A stretch of DNA of 64,000 bases from Bacteroidota bacterium (GTDB lineage Bacteria > Bacteroidota > Ignavibacteria > UBA10030 > UBA6906), in contig JAHBUR010000019.1 of the NCBI GenBank assembly GCA_019637975.1, forward strand, positions 1 to 64,000, read 5' to 3'. A program made the translations under genes and the position numbers. Below are positions 53,111 through 61,026 of this stretch, in pieces. Each line of letters starts with the position of its first letter. Positions within the stretch are counted from its first letter, which is position 1. Under the pieces are notes generated by a model, which was not told the origin of the DNA, did no database searches, and saw only the letters and a program-made list of their open reading frames with translations.

Positions 53111-53800
53111 CTACTTCACCGAAAGCAGCTCGACCTCAAAGATCAGTGTTGCACCGGCTTGTATCGTCGGTCCGGCTCCGCGATCGCCATAAGCAAGATT
53201 GGAAGGAATGTAGAGTTCCCACTTCGAGCCTTCCGGCATCAACTGCAACGCCTCTGTCCATCCGCCGATGACTTGCCCCACGCCGAACGTCGCAGGCTCG
53301 CCGCGTTTGTACGAACTGTCGAATTCCGTTCCGTCAATCAGCGTGCCGCGGTAATGAACCGTAACCGTCTGGTCGGCTTTCGGCTTCGGGCCTGTACCCA
53401 TTTTAAGAATTTTGTACTGCAAGCCGCTTGCCGTTACTTTTACGCCTTCCTTGTTCTTGTTTGCTGCAAGAAAGGCTTCACCATCGATTCTGTTCTTTTC
53501 GCCCGCGGCAGATGCTTCTTCCTGGTGCTTCGCCATCATACGCTGCTGGAATGCCGTCATCACTTGCTGAGCTTGCTCCTCAGTGAGCATCACCTGGGCG
53601 CTGTCAACAACATGCTGAATGCCTGCTGCAAGCGCGGCAACGTTGACTTCGACTTTTTGTTGCTTCAAGTTTGTGCCGATGTTGGTGCCGATGGCATAAC
53701 TCACGCTATCCTGTGTCGTTTTCAGCTCAACCTTGTTCTGTGTGTTCCCCTGGCAGGCAAGCAGAATCATGCTCATGGCAACAACGAGTGCGTATTTCAT
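53111..53800 (-). CDS. FKBP-type peptidyl-prolyl isomerase lipoprotein
   Basis: 229 residues. Lipoprotein signal MSMILLAC with Cys at 16. Residues 25-125 form the helical Mip/FkpA-type N-terminal dimer part (SYAIGTNIGTNLKQQKVEVN, MLTEEQAQQVMTAFQQRMM). The FKBP domain (about 130-229) has VTVHYRGTLIDGTEFDSSYK, FGVGQVIGGWTEALQLMPEG, SKWELYIPSNLAYGDRG and LIFEVELLSV; active-site aromatics are present. It assists folding in the periplasm, probably on the outer membrane. AAGGA precedes the ATG. Monocistronic. Confidence 0.95.
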   Translation of the reverse strand: MKYALVVAMSMILLACQGNTQNKVELKTTQDSVSYAIGTNIGTNLKQQKVEVNVAALAAGIQHVVDSAQVMLTEEQAQQVMTAFQQRMMAKHQEEASAAGEKNRIDGEAFLAANKNKEGVKVTASGLQYKILKMGTGPKPKADQTVTVHYRGTLIDGTEFDSSYKRGEPATFGVGQVIGGWTEALQLMPEGSKWELYIPSNLAYGDRGAGPTIQAGATLIFEVELLSVK

Positions 53801-53865
53801 TAGAGATTGTTCCTTGAAAGTGTATTATGGTGAATGGCGCCGGCCATTCGTGATTTTTAGATTGT

Positions 53866-53896
53866 TCAAAATACGGGTTTCTCGCTGCGAATACAA
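53866..53896 (-). promoter_or_regulatory. Predicted promoter of the FKBP gene
   Basis: Minus strand: TTG (53896-53894), 20 nt, TATTTTGA (53873-53866). The leader of about 60 nt holds a GAATGGC/GCCATTC hairpin (53832-53849). Confidence 0.55.
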
Positions 53897-53929
53897 TCCG
53901 CACGACGGTTCTTCACACTTCCAAATGTG

Positions 53930-53963
53930 AAGAAAATGAACCAAACCAATTAAATTCGGTTCA
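53930..53963 (-). terminator. Probable terminator of the ATL-Tag gene
   Basis: Minus strand: TGAACC ... GGTTCA with partly paired AT-rich interior, then TTTTCTT. Weaker than the others; a second small hairpin (CTTCACA/TGTGAAG, 53911-53932) lies beside it. Confidence 0.45.
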
Positions 53964-53974
53964 TATTGCAGCAC

Positions 53975-54892
53975 TTACCGGTACTTCCAGCAATCTTTCG
54001 TGTGATCATTCGCCATTCCAGTTGCCTGCATGAACGCGTAACAGATTGTCGAGCCCACGAATTTGAATCCGCGTTTCTTCAAGTCCCTACTCATCGCATC
54101 GGATTCGGGGGTTGTTGCAGGAATTTCCTTTAGAGATTTCCGCCTGTTTCGAATCGGTTTGCCTCCGACAAATTGCCAGATGTATGTGTCGAAGCTGCCG
54201 AACTCCTTCTGCACATTCAGATATGCCTGTGCATTCAAGACGGCGGCGTTAATCTTCAGCCTGTTCCGGACAATGCCTTCGTTCTTCAGCAACGCGTCTG
54301 TTTTCCTCTTGTTGTATGCTGCGATCTTTCGTGCATTGAAGTTGTCGAATGCCTTTCGGTAGTTCTCGCGCTTGCGCAGAATGGTTATCCAGCTCAGTCC
54401 GGCTTGCGCGCCTTCAAGAATCAACATCTCAAACAACTTCCTGTCATCATGCTGGGGAACTCCCCACTCCTCGTCGTGATACTTGATGTACAGCGGGTCG
54501 GTGCCGCTCCAGGCACAACGGATTTTCTCGCGTTTCTTGTTCATTGACTTATAGATGGGTAATGGAGTCTTGTTGTACTTCTTCCAGCCGAACACGTTCA
54601 GGTCAATTCTTCCCTTCACGAAAATTACCCCCTCTTTCTCCAACAGATTTTTCTGTCGTTTGAATGCGTCCGAATTCGCAGGAAATGATATCATGCCTTT
54701 TGAATTGATCACCCGGTGCCATGGAATCTGTATGCCGTGCGGAAGCGCGTGAAGAGCATATCCAACAAGCCGTGCTTGTTGGGACAGCTTGCTTAGGCGG
54801 GCAACTTGTCCATACGTTGCGACTTTTCCCCGCGGCACCTTCTCAACTGTCGACCAGATCTGCTGGTGTCTTCCTGACTTTCCTTTCAGCAT
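53975..54892 (-). CDS. Fusion of alkyltransferase-like protein (ATL) and 3-methyladenine DNA glycosylase I (Tag)
   Basis: 305 residues, one open frame. Residues 1-105 are the DNA-binding domain of O6-alkylguanine transferases (IWSTVEKVPRGKVATYGQVA, ARLVGYALHAL), but the active site P-C-H-R is P-W-H-R (57-60), as in E. coli and S. pombe ATL proteins that bind alkylated guanine without repairing it. Residues 117-305 are a complete Tag domain: RCAWSGTDPLYIKYHDEEWG, LEGAQAGLSWITILRKRENY with Glu160 matching E. coli Glu38, and zinc ligands C126, H139, H297 and C301. A single protein would sense O6-alkylguanine and excise 3-methyladenine. No ribosome-binding site precedes the internal ATG at codon 117, so separate expression is unlikely. 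Confidence 0.92.
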   Translation of the reverse strand: MLKGKSGRHQQIWSTVEKVPRGKVATYGQVARLSKLSQQARLVGYALHALPHGIQIPWHRVINSKGMISFPANSDAFKRQKNLLEKEGVIFVKGRIDLNVFGWKKYNKTPLPIYKSMNKKREKIRCAWSGTDPLYIKYHDEEWGVPQHDDRKLFEMLILEGAQAGLSWITILRKRENYRKAFDNFNARKIAAYNKRKTDALLKNEGIVRNRLKINAAVLNAQAYLNVQKEFGSFDTYIWQFVGGKPIRNRRKSLKEIPATTPESDAMSRDLKKRGFKFVGSTICYAFMQATGMANDHTKDCWKYR

Positions 54893-54902
54893 CGCAACCC
54901 GA

Positions 54903-55337
54903 CTATTGTTTCGAAGCGCGGGAGCCGAGCTTCTTCAGGTCGGCAGGCATAGGAAAGAGTTTTTTTAATGATGTCAGTTTGACATCTCCCTGTGAAGATG
55001 TAAGGATCACTTCGATGTCAGGGGCAAATTCCGAAAGGACTTGCCTGCACGCGCCGCACGGTGGGAGTAGGCCAGTGTCATCTGAAGCGATTGCTATCGA
55101 GATGAAGTCCGTCGAACCTTCGCTGACGGCCTTGAAGAGCGCATTCCGCTCGGCGCAAGTTGTCAGCGAATAGGAACTATTCTCCACGTTGCAACCGGAA
55201 AATATACGCCCATTGCCGGCAAGCAACGCTGCACCAACCCGGAACTTAGAGTATGGTGAGTAAGAGTTTTCCTTCGCCAACTTAGCTATCCTGATAAGAT
55301 GCTTTTGCTTGGTTGCTGACAGTTTTGGTTTTCTCAT
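54903..55337 (-). CDS. cdd: Cytidine deaminase
   Basis: 144 residues from the ATG at 55337; a longer open frame upstream is not conserved-looking. Homotetrameric CDA type: SYSPYSKFRVGAALLAGNGR, GCNVENSSYSLTTCAERNAL with zinc Cys and catalytic Glu, and LLPPCGACRQVLSEFAPD with the other two Cys. It converts cytidine and deoxycytidine to uridine forms in pyrimidine salvage. It lies 10 bases before the ATL-Tag gene and is likely co-transcribed with it. The 286-base gap beyond it has no convincing gene. Confidence 0.95.
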   Translation of the reverse strand: MRKPKLSATKQKHLIRIAKLAKENSYSPYSKFRVGAALLAGNGRIFSGCNVENSSYSLTTCAERNALFKAVSEGSTDFISIAIASDDTGLLPPCGACRQVLSEFAPDIEVILTSSQGDVKLTSLKKLFPMPADLKKLGSRASKQ

Positions 55338-55623
55338 TTGCACTAAGTTGTTTCGTGTAAACGGGTTCAATCCATGCAGGTCAAAGCGGAAGAATCTACC
55401 GATAGATGTTCTCGAATTCAAGAAGCACGGCAATCCTGAGTTCCAAGCGGAACTGGCAGTCGCTGTAAGTTGTGTTCAGGCTTGTACTTTGGGCAATCCA
55501 TAAAAAAAATTAATCGCAGATTGTCGAAAATGGCCTGTTTTTCAAGCTGCATTCCCAAAAATAGGACAAATTCTGAACCTTTTTCTCTGAAAATTAGTTA
55601 TATTGTGCGAGGAGAAAACACCT

Positions 55624-55812
55624 ATGAACTACAAAGGCGATGCAAGAATGAAGAAACGCGGTTCAACTATCTGCCGGGACTGCGGTAACGAATTCCGGGG
55701 TCAGGTAGGGGCCTATCGCTGCCCAAGCTGCAAAAAGAAAGAGATGGCATACCGTGCAAAGCGCGAGCGCATGCGTCAGCAGCTTCCTTTCTACCTGAAG
55801 ACAGATAGCTAA
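55624..55812 (+). CDS. Small zinc-ribbon protein
   Basis: 62 residues from ATG at 55624, after GAGGAG. Contains one C4 zinc ribbon (ICRDCGNEF ... YRCPSCKKK, about residues 15-38) followed by a basic helix (MAYRAKRERMRQQL). No known family name is certain; such small basic zinc ribbons often bind nucleic acid or ribosomes. A TATATTGT box at 55599-55606 may be its promoter, though no matching TTG is 23 bases upstream. It ends before a strong terminator. Confidence 0.7.
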   Translation: MNYKGDARMKKRGSTICRDCGNEFRGQVGAYRCPSCKKKEMAYRAKRERMRQQLPFYLKTDS

Positions 55813-55834
55813 TCTGGATTTTTTTGTCAGATTG

Positions 55835-55868
55835 AAGAACGCCTTCCCTACGGAAGGCGTTCTTGTTT
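55835..55868 (+). terminator. Strong terminator between zinc-ribbon and phosphoesterase genes
   Basis: Perfect 13-bp stem AAGAACGCCTTCC / GGAAGGCGTTCTT with loop CTAC, then GTTT. Convergent genes lie on both sides. Confidence 0.85.
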
Positions 55869-55877
55869 CCGGTACCG

Positions 55878-56534
55878 CTAACTCATTTCACAACACTCGA
55901 CTACAACATCCTCGCCGATGGAAATCAGTCCGTAGAACCCGCTCCCGACCGGACCGCAATTGATGATCTCGGCAGATCCAATTCTATCGACGCCTCTCGC
56001 TTCATGAATATGTCCACAAATGACGACATGCGGTTGATGTTTTTCGATGAATGATCGCACCGCGGAACTGCCAACATGTCTGCCGGTATGAACCCTGTCG
56101 AGCTTTGTGTTCAACGGCGGGGAATGTGGAACGAAGAGGTTTATCTCCGCGCCGGAAACTTGCATCAAGCCAAGTTCGGCTCGTGCGGAAATTTCTTCCT
56201 CAGATATTTCGTTCGGTGTTCTCAGCGGCGAGATGGGCGATGCCGAGACTCCGGAGAATCCGACACCACTAATCACAACCCCGCGTCCGTTTAATGAGAC
56301 ACCAAGTCTGACGAACACATCATCAAGCAGCGGGGGGTCCATGTTCCCGGCAACAACCAGCAACGGTTTCCGAAAGCGTTGCAGCTGATCGATCGCCTCT
56401 TCTGCTTCCTCGGGTGAACCGTTGGTTGTCAGGTCGCCGGCAACGACGATAACGTCAACAGAAGAGTGGAAGTTGACGATGTCCAGCATTCTCCGGTACG
56501 CACCGTGAATATCTGATAACGCCAGAATCTTCAC
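55878..56534 (-). CDS. Metallophosphoesterase
   Basis: 218 residues from a GTG that overlaps the GlmU-like stop as GTGA. Calcineurin-like motifs in order: LALSDIHG, VVAGDLTTNG, VVAGNMDP (the usual GNHD has Met for His), FVPHSPP and ICGHIHEARG. It most resembles the YfcE/cAMP-type phosphodiesterase group. Metal-dependent cleavage of a phosphoester; substrate unknown. The missing His in the GNHD block may alter activity. Confidence 0.88.
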   Translation of the reverse strand: MKILALSDIHGAYRRMLDIVNFHSSVDVIVVAGDLTTNGSPEEAEEAIDQLQRFRKPLLVVAGNMDPPLLDDVFVRLGVSLNGRGVVISGVGFSGVSASPISPLRTPNEISEEEISARAELGLMQVSGAEINLFVPHSPPLNTKLDRVHTGRHVGSSAVRSFIEKHQPHVVICGHIHEARGVDRIGSAEIINCGPVGSGFYGLISIGEDVVVECCEMS

Positions 56535-57775
56535 AGCGCTTCTCTTTCCTTCTTCGTCAGATCGAATATCGTTTTCATAAGTTTCTCGTCTGCTTCAGTC
56601 ATTTCGATTGCCCGGCGGGCCATGACACGACGGCAGACGTCAATGGCGCTGTCGATACGATACTCCATCAAACCTTCTGCACCGCCCCAGGAAAAAGAGG
56701 GAATAGTCTTGGGTGGAAATCCTGCCCCGTACACATTGCTCGAAACTCCGACAACCGTCCCGGTATTGAACATCGTGTTAATCCCGCTTTTGGAATGATC
56801 GCCCATCGTCAAGCCGACAAACTGCGAACCGCTATCCACCTCTCTGCCGTTGATCGTCACACGGACATTTCCGTAATTGTTCTTCAGGTCGCTCGTATTC
56901 GTATCGGCACCGAGGTTGCACCACATACCGAGATACGAGTGGCCGAGAAACCCATCATGCTGTTTGTTGGAGTAGGAGTGAATGATGCTTGCTTCCACCT
57001 CCCCGCCAACTTTGCACATCTCGCCGATACTGGTTCTCTCATAGATCTTCGCCCCGATCTTGATCCGTGTCCCCATTCCAATACTTGCCGGGCCTTCAAT
57101 GACTGCGTTCGGCAGAATCTCGGCATTCTTGCCGACATAGATCGGCCCGTTCGATGCATCAAGTACGGCTCCTGCCTTAACCTGTGCCCCGGTATCAATA
57201 AATATCCTCCGTTTGTTGATGAAATGAACACCCGGGAGGATTATCCCCCGACTCTTCTTTCCCAAAGTGATGGACTTGTAATCGGCAGCTATCTGCTCGC
57301 CATTGTGTTGAACAAGGTCCCACGGGTATCTGATAAGATTCACGTCAACCTGTACCTTTTCAAGTTCGGAGAAGTGTTCTGCATCGAACACCTCCGAAAA
57401 ATCGTGCTTCAGCGATCTGTGACGGCCTGCGTTGATACGAACGGCAACGACCGTGTTGCCGGACAGATACACGGCGTCATCTCCCCGAATGGGAATCTGC
57501 TTCGCGAGCCCGGTTCCCGCCAACAATCGTCCATTGATCAAAAGGCAACCCGACTCGTGCACCTCGTTCACCTCAACGCCTGGATTCTGCCGGCGAACGA
57601 CCTCCGCTAAATACGGACGGCACAACAACGCCAGTTGTGTTTTAGGATATGCGCGAAGGATCTTTTCGCGCAGCGTCAGGATTCCGCAGCGAAGATCATA
57701 CACAGGACGAGTATACACAAGAGGCAGAAGATTCACGTATTGAGGATCTTCAAAAATGCAGATAGTCGGAGCCAT
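56531..57775 (-). CDS. GlmU-like sugar nucleotidyltransferase/acyltransferase-type protein
   Basis: 414 residues from ATG at 57775 (longer starts possible). The N-terminal half (about 1-200) begins ICIFEDPQYVNLLPLVYTRP and is the degenerate nucleotidyltransferase-like part of Bacteroidota GlmU-family proteins; the standard G-x-G-T-R-x9-K signature is not visible. The C-terminal half (about 215-370) is a left-handed beta helix with hexapeptide turns (GPIYVGKNAEILPNAVIEGP, IGAKIYERTSIGEMCKVGG, then GTVVGVSSNVYG). Sugar-nucleotide binding or acetyl transfer is inferred. Coupled to the phosphoesterase gene. Confidence 0.82.
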   Translation of the reverse strand: MAPTICIFEDPQYVNLLPLVYTRPVYDLRCGILTLREKILRAYPKTQLALLCRPYLAEVVRRQNPGVEVNEVHESGCLLINGRLLAGTGLAKQIPIRGDDAVYLSGNTVVAVRINAGRHRSLKHDFSEVFDAEHFSELEKVQVDVNLIRYPWDLVQHNGEQIAADYKSITLGKKSRGIILPGVHFINKRRIFIDTGAQVKAGAVLDASNGPIYVGKNAEILPNAVIEGPASIGMGTRIKIGAKIYERTSIGEMCKVGGEVEASIIHSYSNKQHDGFLGHSYLGMWCNLGADTNTSDLKNNYGNVRVTINGREVDSGSQFVGLTMGDHSKSGINTMFNTGTVVGVSSNVYGAGFPPKTIPSFSWGGAEGLMEYRIDSAIDVCRRVMARRAIEMTEADEKLMKTIFDLTKKEREAL

Positions 57776-57921
57776 TCGGGATTCCTGTTCTGATGACATC
57801 ATGTTCCGTAAAAGCGCTTTGGAATGTAAGAAGAAATCAGCGAACGTGCGACAGGCCGCGGGGCGGGGCAACTCTTGCACACATTCTACGTATTACACAA
57901 TACACCACCGGAGTATTGAGT

Positions 57922-58110
57922 ATGACGAAGTTCCTTCTTTGGCTCATTTTGCTTGTTATCTGTTGGCCGCTCGCAATTGCGGCGCTGGTTCTCTATCCGC
58001 TGATTTGGCTTGTTCTTCTCCCCTTCAGGCTGGTCGGCATTACAGTCGACGCCCTCTTTCAGCTCATCAAAGGACTGTTTATGCTGCCGGCAAGAATTTT
58101 GCGCGGATAG
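57922..58110 (+). CDS. Small hydrophobic membrane protein
   Basis: 62 residues from ATG at 57922, 8 nt after GGAG. Two hydrophobic segments (about 5-32 and 36-55; FLLWLILLVICWPLAIAALV, then FRLVGITVDALFQLI), basic end PARILRG. It resembles unnamed short membrane proteins of Bacteroidota; function unknown. Divergent from the GlmU-like gene and convergent with ybaK. Confidence 0.65.
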   Translation: MTKFLLWLILLVICWPLAIAALVLYPLIWLVLLPFRLVGITVDALFQLIKGLFMLPARILRG

Positions 58111-58150
58111 CAATGACGCATGTTTCCGCTGTCCGTGCAGGAACAATACG

Positions 58151-58654
58151 TCAGCTAATGCCCCGTTCAAAGAGATCGGCGCGAACCCTTCGTTCCATCG
58201 TGAACTTTCGAACAAGCGGCTTCACAAGTCTTTCAAAGTCGGCATACGACATTTTCAGAACTTCGCGGTGGTTTCCACCGTTGAACGCGATTTCCTGATT
58301 GTTCCTCAAGGAATCTGCGACAACAACATCAATCCCGAAGAGATTCCCTAGCGGCGGCATTGCCCCGATTTCGCAATCGGGAAAGAGGGTATTGAACTCC
58401 CGCTCCGTCGCGAGCACAACGGCATTTGCGTTGAGCGCTGTGCGCAACAGGGCAAGATCCACCATTTCGGATGCAGGCAGAACAGCCATCATCGCTTTCC
58501 CATCAACCTTCACGATGACGGTTTTTGCCACCTCACTCCTGGGAATGTGTGCCAGAACGGCAACTTCGCGGGCGGTGAACGCCGGCGAGTGGTGGATCAC
58601 GATATACTTGATGCCGTTCCCGTCAAGATAGTTTGTTAAACGTGCGAGTATCAT
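58151..58654 (-). CDS. YbaK/EbsC-type aminoacyl-tRNA deacylase
   Basis: 167 residues. YbaK/ProX domain: YIVIHHSPAFTAREVAVLAH, EVAKTVIVKVDGKAMMAVLP with the conserved Lys, then CEIGAMPPLGNLFGIDVVVA and IAFNGGNHREVLKMSYADF. Such proteins hydrolyse misacylated tRNA, often Cys- or Ala-tRNA(Pro). Specificity cannot be set from sequence alone. Starts 38 bases downstream of a secreted-protein gene. Confidence 0.9.
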   Translation of the reverse strand: MILARLTNYLDGNGIKYIVIHHSPAFTAREVAVLAHIPRSEVAKTVIVKVDGKAMMAVLPASEMVDLALLRTALNANAVVLATEREFNTLFPDCEIGAMPPLGNLFGIDVVVADSLRNNQEIAFNGGNHREVLKMSYADFERLVKPLVRKFTMERRVRADLFERGIS

Positions 58655-58692
58655 TGTTCTCCCTCATTTGTTCAACACACATGGGCCGTTTC

Positions 58693-59268
58693 TCACGGCA
58701 CTTCTTCTGTTTCCTTACCGATGATCCGAAGATCGAGGGCATCGTACAAAATGTATGAGCCGACATGCGCTGTGCCAGCTCCCTTCTCCGCCATCACTGT
58801 CAGCAGGATGTCTATTCGTCTCGCATTGTCAGGCAGACGTGCGCTGATCGTGAACGGAATGAAGTCCGGCCCCGATTCTTCGAAATATCGCTCGCATGAA
58901 GCTATCGTGCTGTTCGTTGCGGATTTCACATCGATGGCAACGTATCCGACATCTTTCCCGAGAGACTTGAGAAGATATGCCCCCTTCAAAACCAGTTCGC
59001 CACTCTTCACCTCAATGTCCTTTTGAGAAATCATTCCCGCCATTTTCGTTTCATAGAATTCTTTCACCTCGCATTTCACCGAGGTCTTTCCGGCGTAACT
59101 GTTCCGCGAAGCCGAAACGACAGTGACCATAGTGGGAATGTTGTTGGTTGTCCACCCGACAGGCTCACCGGCGGAGAAACTCTCGAAGCTGCCGTTCTTC
59201 AGGAGATTGCGTTCTGCGAGAATGGCAAGAAGGGGAACAACAATGAACACTGCAATGTGATTTTTCAT
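58693..59268 (-). CDS. Exported protein with carbohydrate-binding-module-like fold
   Basis: 191 residues from ATG at 59268, directly after GGAGGCGTGAA. Signal sequence about 1-19 (HIAVFIVVPLLAILAE). The mature part starts NLLKNGSFESFSAGEPVGW, the usual opening of CBM4/9-like or DUF642-type beta-sandwich domains, and ends in SYILYDALDLRIIG. Likely periplasmic or secreted; ligand unknown. It lies between cfa and ybaK on the same strand. Confidence 0.75.
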   Translation of the reverse strand: MKNHIAVFIVVPLLAILAERNLLKNGSFESFSAGEPVGWTTNNIPTMVTVVSASRNSYAGKTSVKCEVKEFYETKMAGMISQKDIEVKSGELVLKGAYLLKSLGKDVGYVAIDVKSATNSTIASCERYFEESGPDFIPFTISARLPDNARRIDILLTVMAEKGAGTAHVGSYILYDALDLRIIGKETEEVP

Positions 59269-59301
59269 TTCACGCCTCCTCATTCAAATGAAAATGCGTT
59301 G

Positions 59302-60600
59302 TTACTGCACGTACCAATCGTTCCGCGTCAGCGGGAAGTTGCTGACCCCGTCGACCGACTTCACCAAGAGTGATTGGTACACATTCAGCTTCCCCCGCCA
59401 GAACCAGTACGCCGAGCCGGACATATACAGCCGCCACACGCGGTACGTGGTTTCATCCGTCGCTGCAACCGCCTCGGTACAATGCGCTTCAAGGCGGCGA
59501 ACCCAGTTTCGCAGAGTAACGGCGTAGTGTTCCCTCAGGCTTTCCACATCCCTCACTTCAAATCCGCTCTTCTCCGCGGCATGCAGCGTTGTATGCAGCG
59601 GAACAAGCTCGCCGTCCGGAAATACGTACCTGTCGGAAAAGGTCGGCTCTTCCGGCAACGGCTCCGTTGCATTACGCGCTATGCCGTGGTTGAGAAATAC
59701 TCCGCCCGGACGCAACAGCCGCCACGCCTGCTCGAAGTATGTGGGCAGAAGCTTTTCGCCCACATGCTCGAGCATTCCGATGCTTGCAAGCTTGTCGAAC
59801 GACGAGGGTGCATCAATGTCGCGGTAGTCGCACATTTCAACGCGGCACCGATCTTCAAGCCCGGCCTGACGGATGCGTTCCCGCGCAAATTCGGCTTGCA
59901 GCCGGCTCAAGGTAATGCCGACACATTTGGCCCGGTACTTCTTTGCTGCGTGAATAATCAATCCGCCCCAGCCGCAGCCGATATCGAGCAGCCGTTCGCC
60001 GGGCCGGAGCCGCAGCTTTCGGCATACGTAGTCGAGTTTTCGGGTTTGTGCGGTATCGAGATTGTCGTGCAATGTTTCGAAGTACGCGCACGAGTAAACC
60101 ATCTGCGCATCCAGAAACAGCCGGAAGAATTGATTGGATGTGTTGTAGTGGTACGTAACGGCGTCGAAATCGCGTTGAGGGGAATGCAGACGGCCATCCA
60201 GCACCGCGGCGCGCCGACCGGGTTGCCCGCGGGGTGATGAAGGAAGACTGTGAAGAAGTTTGCCGAAGTGGAGTTTTTCCGCGAAGCTTCTGCGGATACT
60301 CATAAAATGATCAGCAAGCGGGAATACGGCCGAAATATCCCCTTCAATATCGAAGTCGTTGTAGATGTACGCCTCGGCAAGGCTCAACTCGGTGGGCGGC
60401 AGAAACATGCTTCTCAGTGCGCCGGGATGCTGAAGAACAAGCGTGAACCGCCGCGGCTGATCCGGTTCTGCTTCCCATACCATCCCGTTCCAGAACCGTA
60501 CGTCGAAATCCCTCGCCGGGTATTCGCCCAGCAATTCGTGCAACAGGGTCAGGCTCGTATCATACGCCCGGCCGGTTGCAAGAAGCGTTTGCTCCGTCAT
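59302..60600 (-). CDS. cfa: Cyclopropane-fatty-acyl-phospholipid synthase family methyltransferase
   Basis: 432 residues from ATG at 60600, 7 nt after GGAGGG; an extension to 60768 would run through the terminator. N-terminal lipid-binding part (about 1-140: TLVLQHPGALRSMFLP, AEAYIYNDFDIEGDI), then the SAM domain: VTYHYNTSNQFFRLFLD, YSCAYFETLHDNLDTAQTRK, LLDIGCGWGGLIIHAAKKY, GITLSRLQAEFARERI and IGMLEHVGEKLLPTYF. It adds methylene across unsaturated phospholipid chains, often for acid or stationary-phase stress. The family also holds related methylases. Confidence 0.92.
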   Translation of the reverse strand: MTEQTLLATGRAYDTSLTLLHELLGEYPARDFDVRFWNGMVWEAEPDQPRRFTLVLQHPGALRSMFLPPTELSLAEAYIYNDFDIEGDISAVFPLADHFMSIRRSFAEKLHFGKLLHSLPSSPRGQPGRRAAVLDGRLHSPQRDFDAVTYHYNTSNQFFRLFLDAQMVYSCAYFETLHDNLDTAQTRKLDYVCRKLRLRPGERLLDIGCGWGGLIIHAAKKYRAKCVGITLSRLQAEFARERIRQAGLEDRCRVEMCDYRDIDAPSSFDKLASIGMLEHVGEKLLPTYFEQAWRLLRPGGVFLNHGIARNATEPLPEEPTFSDRYVFPDGELVPLHTTLHAAEKSGFEVRDVESLREHYAVTLRNWVRRLEAHCTEAVAATDETTYRVWRLYMSGSAYWFWRGKLNVYQSLLVKSVDGVSNFPLTRNDWYVQ

Positions 60601-60647
60601 TTTCTTTCCCTCCTCCCCCCACGTTGGAGTTTGGGAGCACAAAACAT

Positions 60648-60693
60648 GCAAAAACCTCTTTACCCCATCATACTCTGATGTTCTAAAGAGGTT
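60648..60693 (-). terminator. Strong terminator or attenuator upstream of cfa
   Basis: Minus strand: AACCTCTTTA ... TAAAGAGGTT, a perfect 10-bp stem with an inner CATCA/TGATG stem, then TTTTTG. It lies about 50 bases before the cfa ATG and after the 61-codon ORF at 60777-60962, and would end that transcript. Confidence 0.8.
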
Positions 60694-60776
60694 GAGAAAG
60701 AACCTGTCAAGAAACTTCCTGCCCAAAGGTACTACATCTGAAGTCAAAAGACAAGCGAAACGAGTCACCCGTGCGA

Positions 60777-60962
60777 CTATCTTTGGTCTTGCTCCACTTC
60801 ACAAACATCGCAGATGTGAGTTCTTAACTTACCGACGAGCACAGTCGCCGGAATTACCGCTTCTACCCTCAATACTCTTTCCCCCGGAGCGGCAGGCATA
60901 GTCGGCTTCACCCACTCAACAAGAATCTTTCCCTCTTCTTGAACCAACTGGCACGCGCGCAT
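60777..60962 (-). CDS. Putative 61-residue protein upstream of cfa
   Basis: ATG at 60962, 61 codons to TAG at 60777. The sequence looks protein-like: acidic-basic mixed start (ACQLVQEEGKILVEWVKP), MPAAPGERVLRVEAVIPATV, then CDVCEVEQ with two Cys near the end. Codon use matches its neighbours and a strong terminator follows, but no clear ribosome-binding site or known family is seen. Remaining parts of 60601-61026 hold this ORF, the terminator and the ompA leader. Confidence 0.4.
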   Translation of the reverse strand: MRACQLVQEEGKILVEWVKPTMPAAPGERVLRVEAVIPATVLVGKLRTHICDVCEVEQDQR

Positions 60963-61026
60963 TTGCTGCCCGCCGCTCTGTTGCCATGCACCTCGCATAC
61001 ATGTAGATGAAAGAAAGGAATACCCG

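Noticed and set aside
55309..55503. 64-codon plus-strand frame in the gap after cdd
   Set aside because: No ATG with a ribosome-binding site and no homologue I recognise; could be a gene remnant but evidence is too thin.
60981..61011. TTG-N20-TAGATGAA before the OmpA gene
   Set aside because: Spacing fits the promoter pattern but the -7 box is poor and the leader would be too short to hold the ribosome-binding site comfortably.
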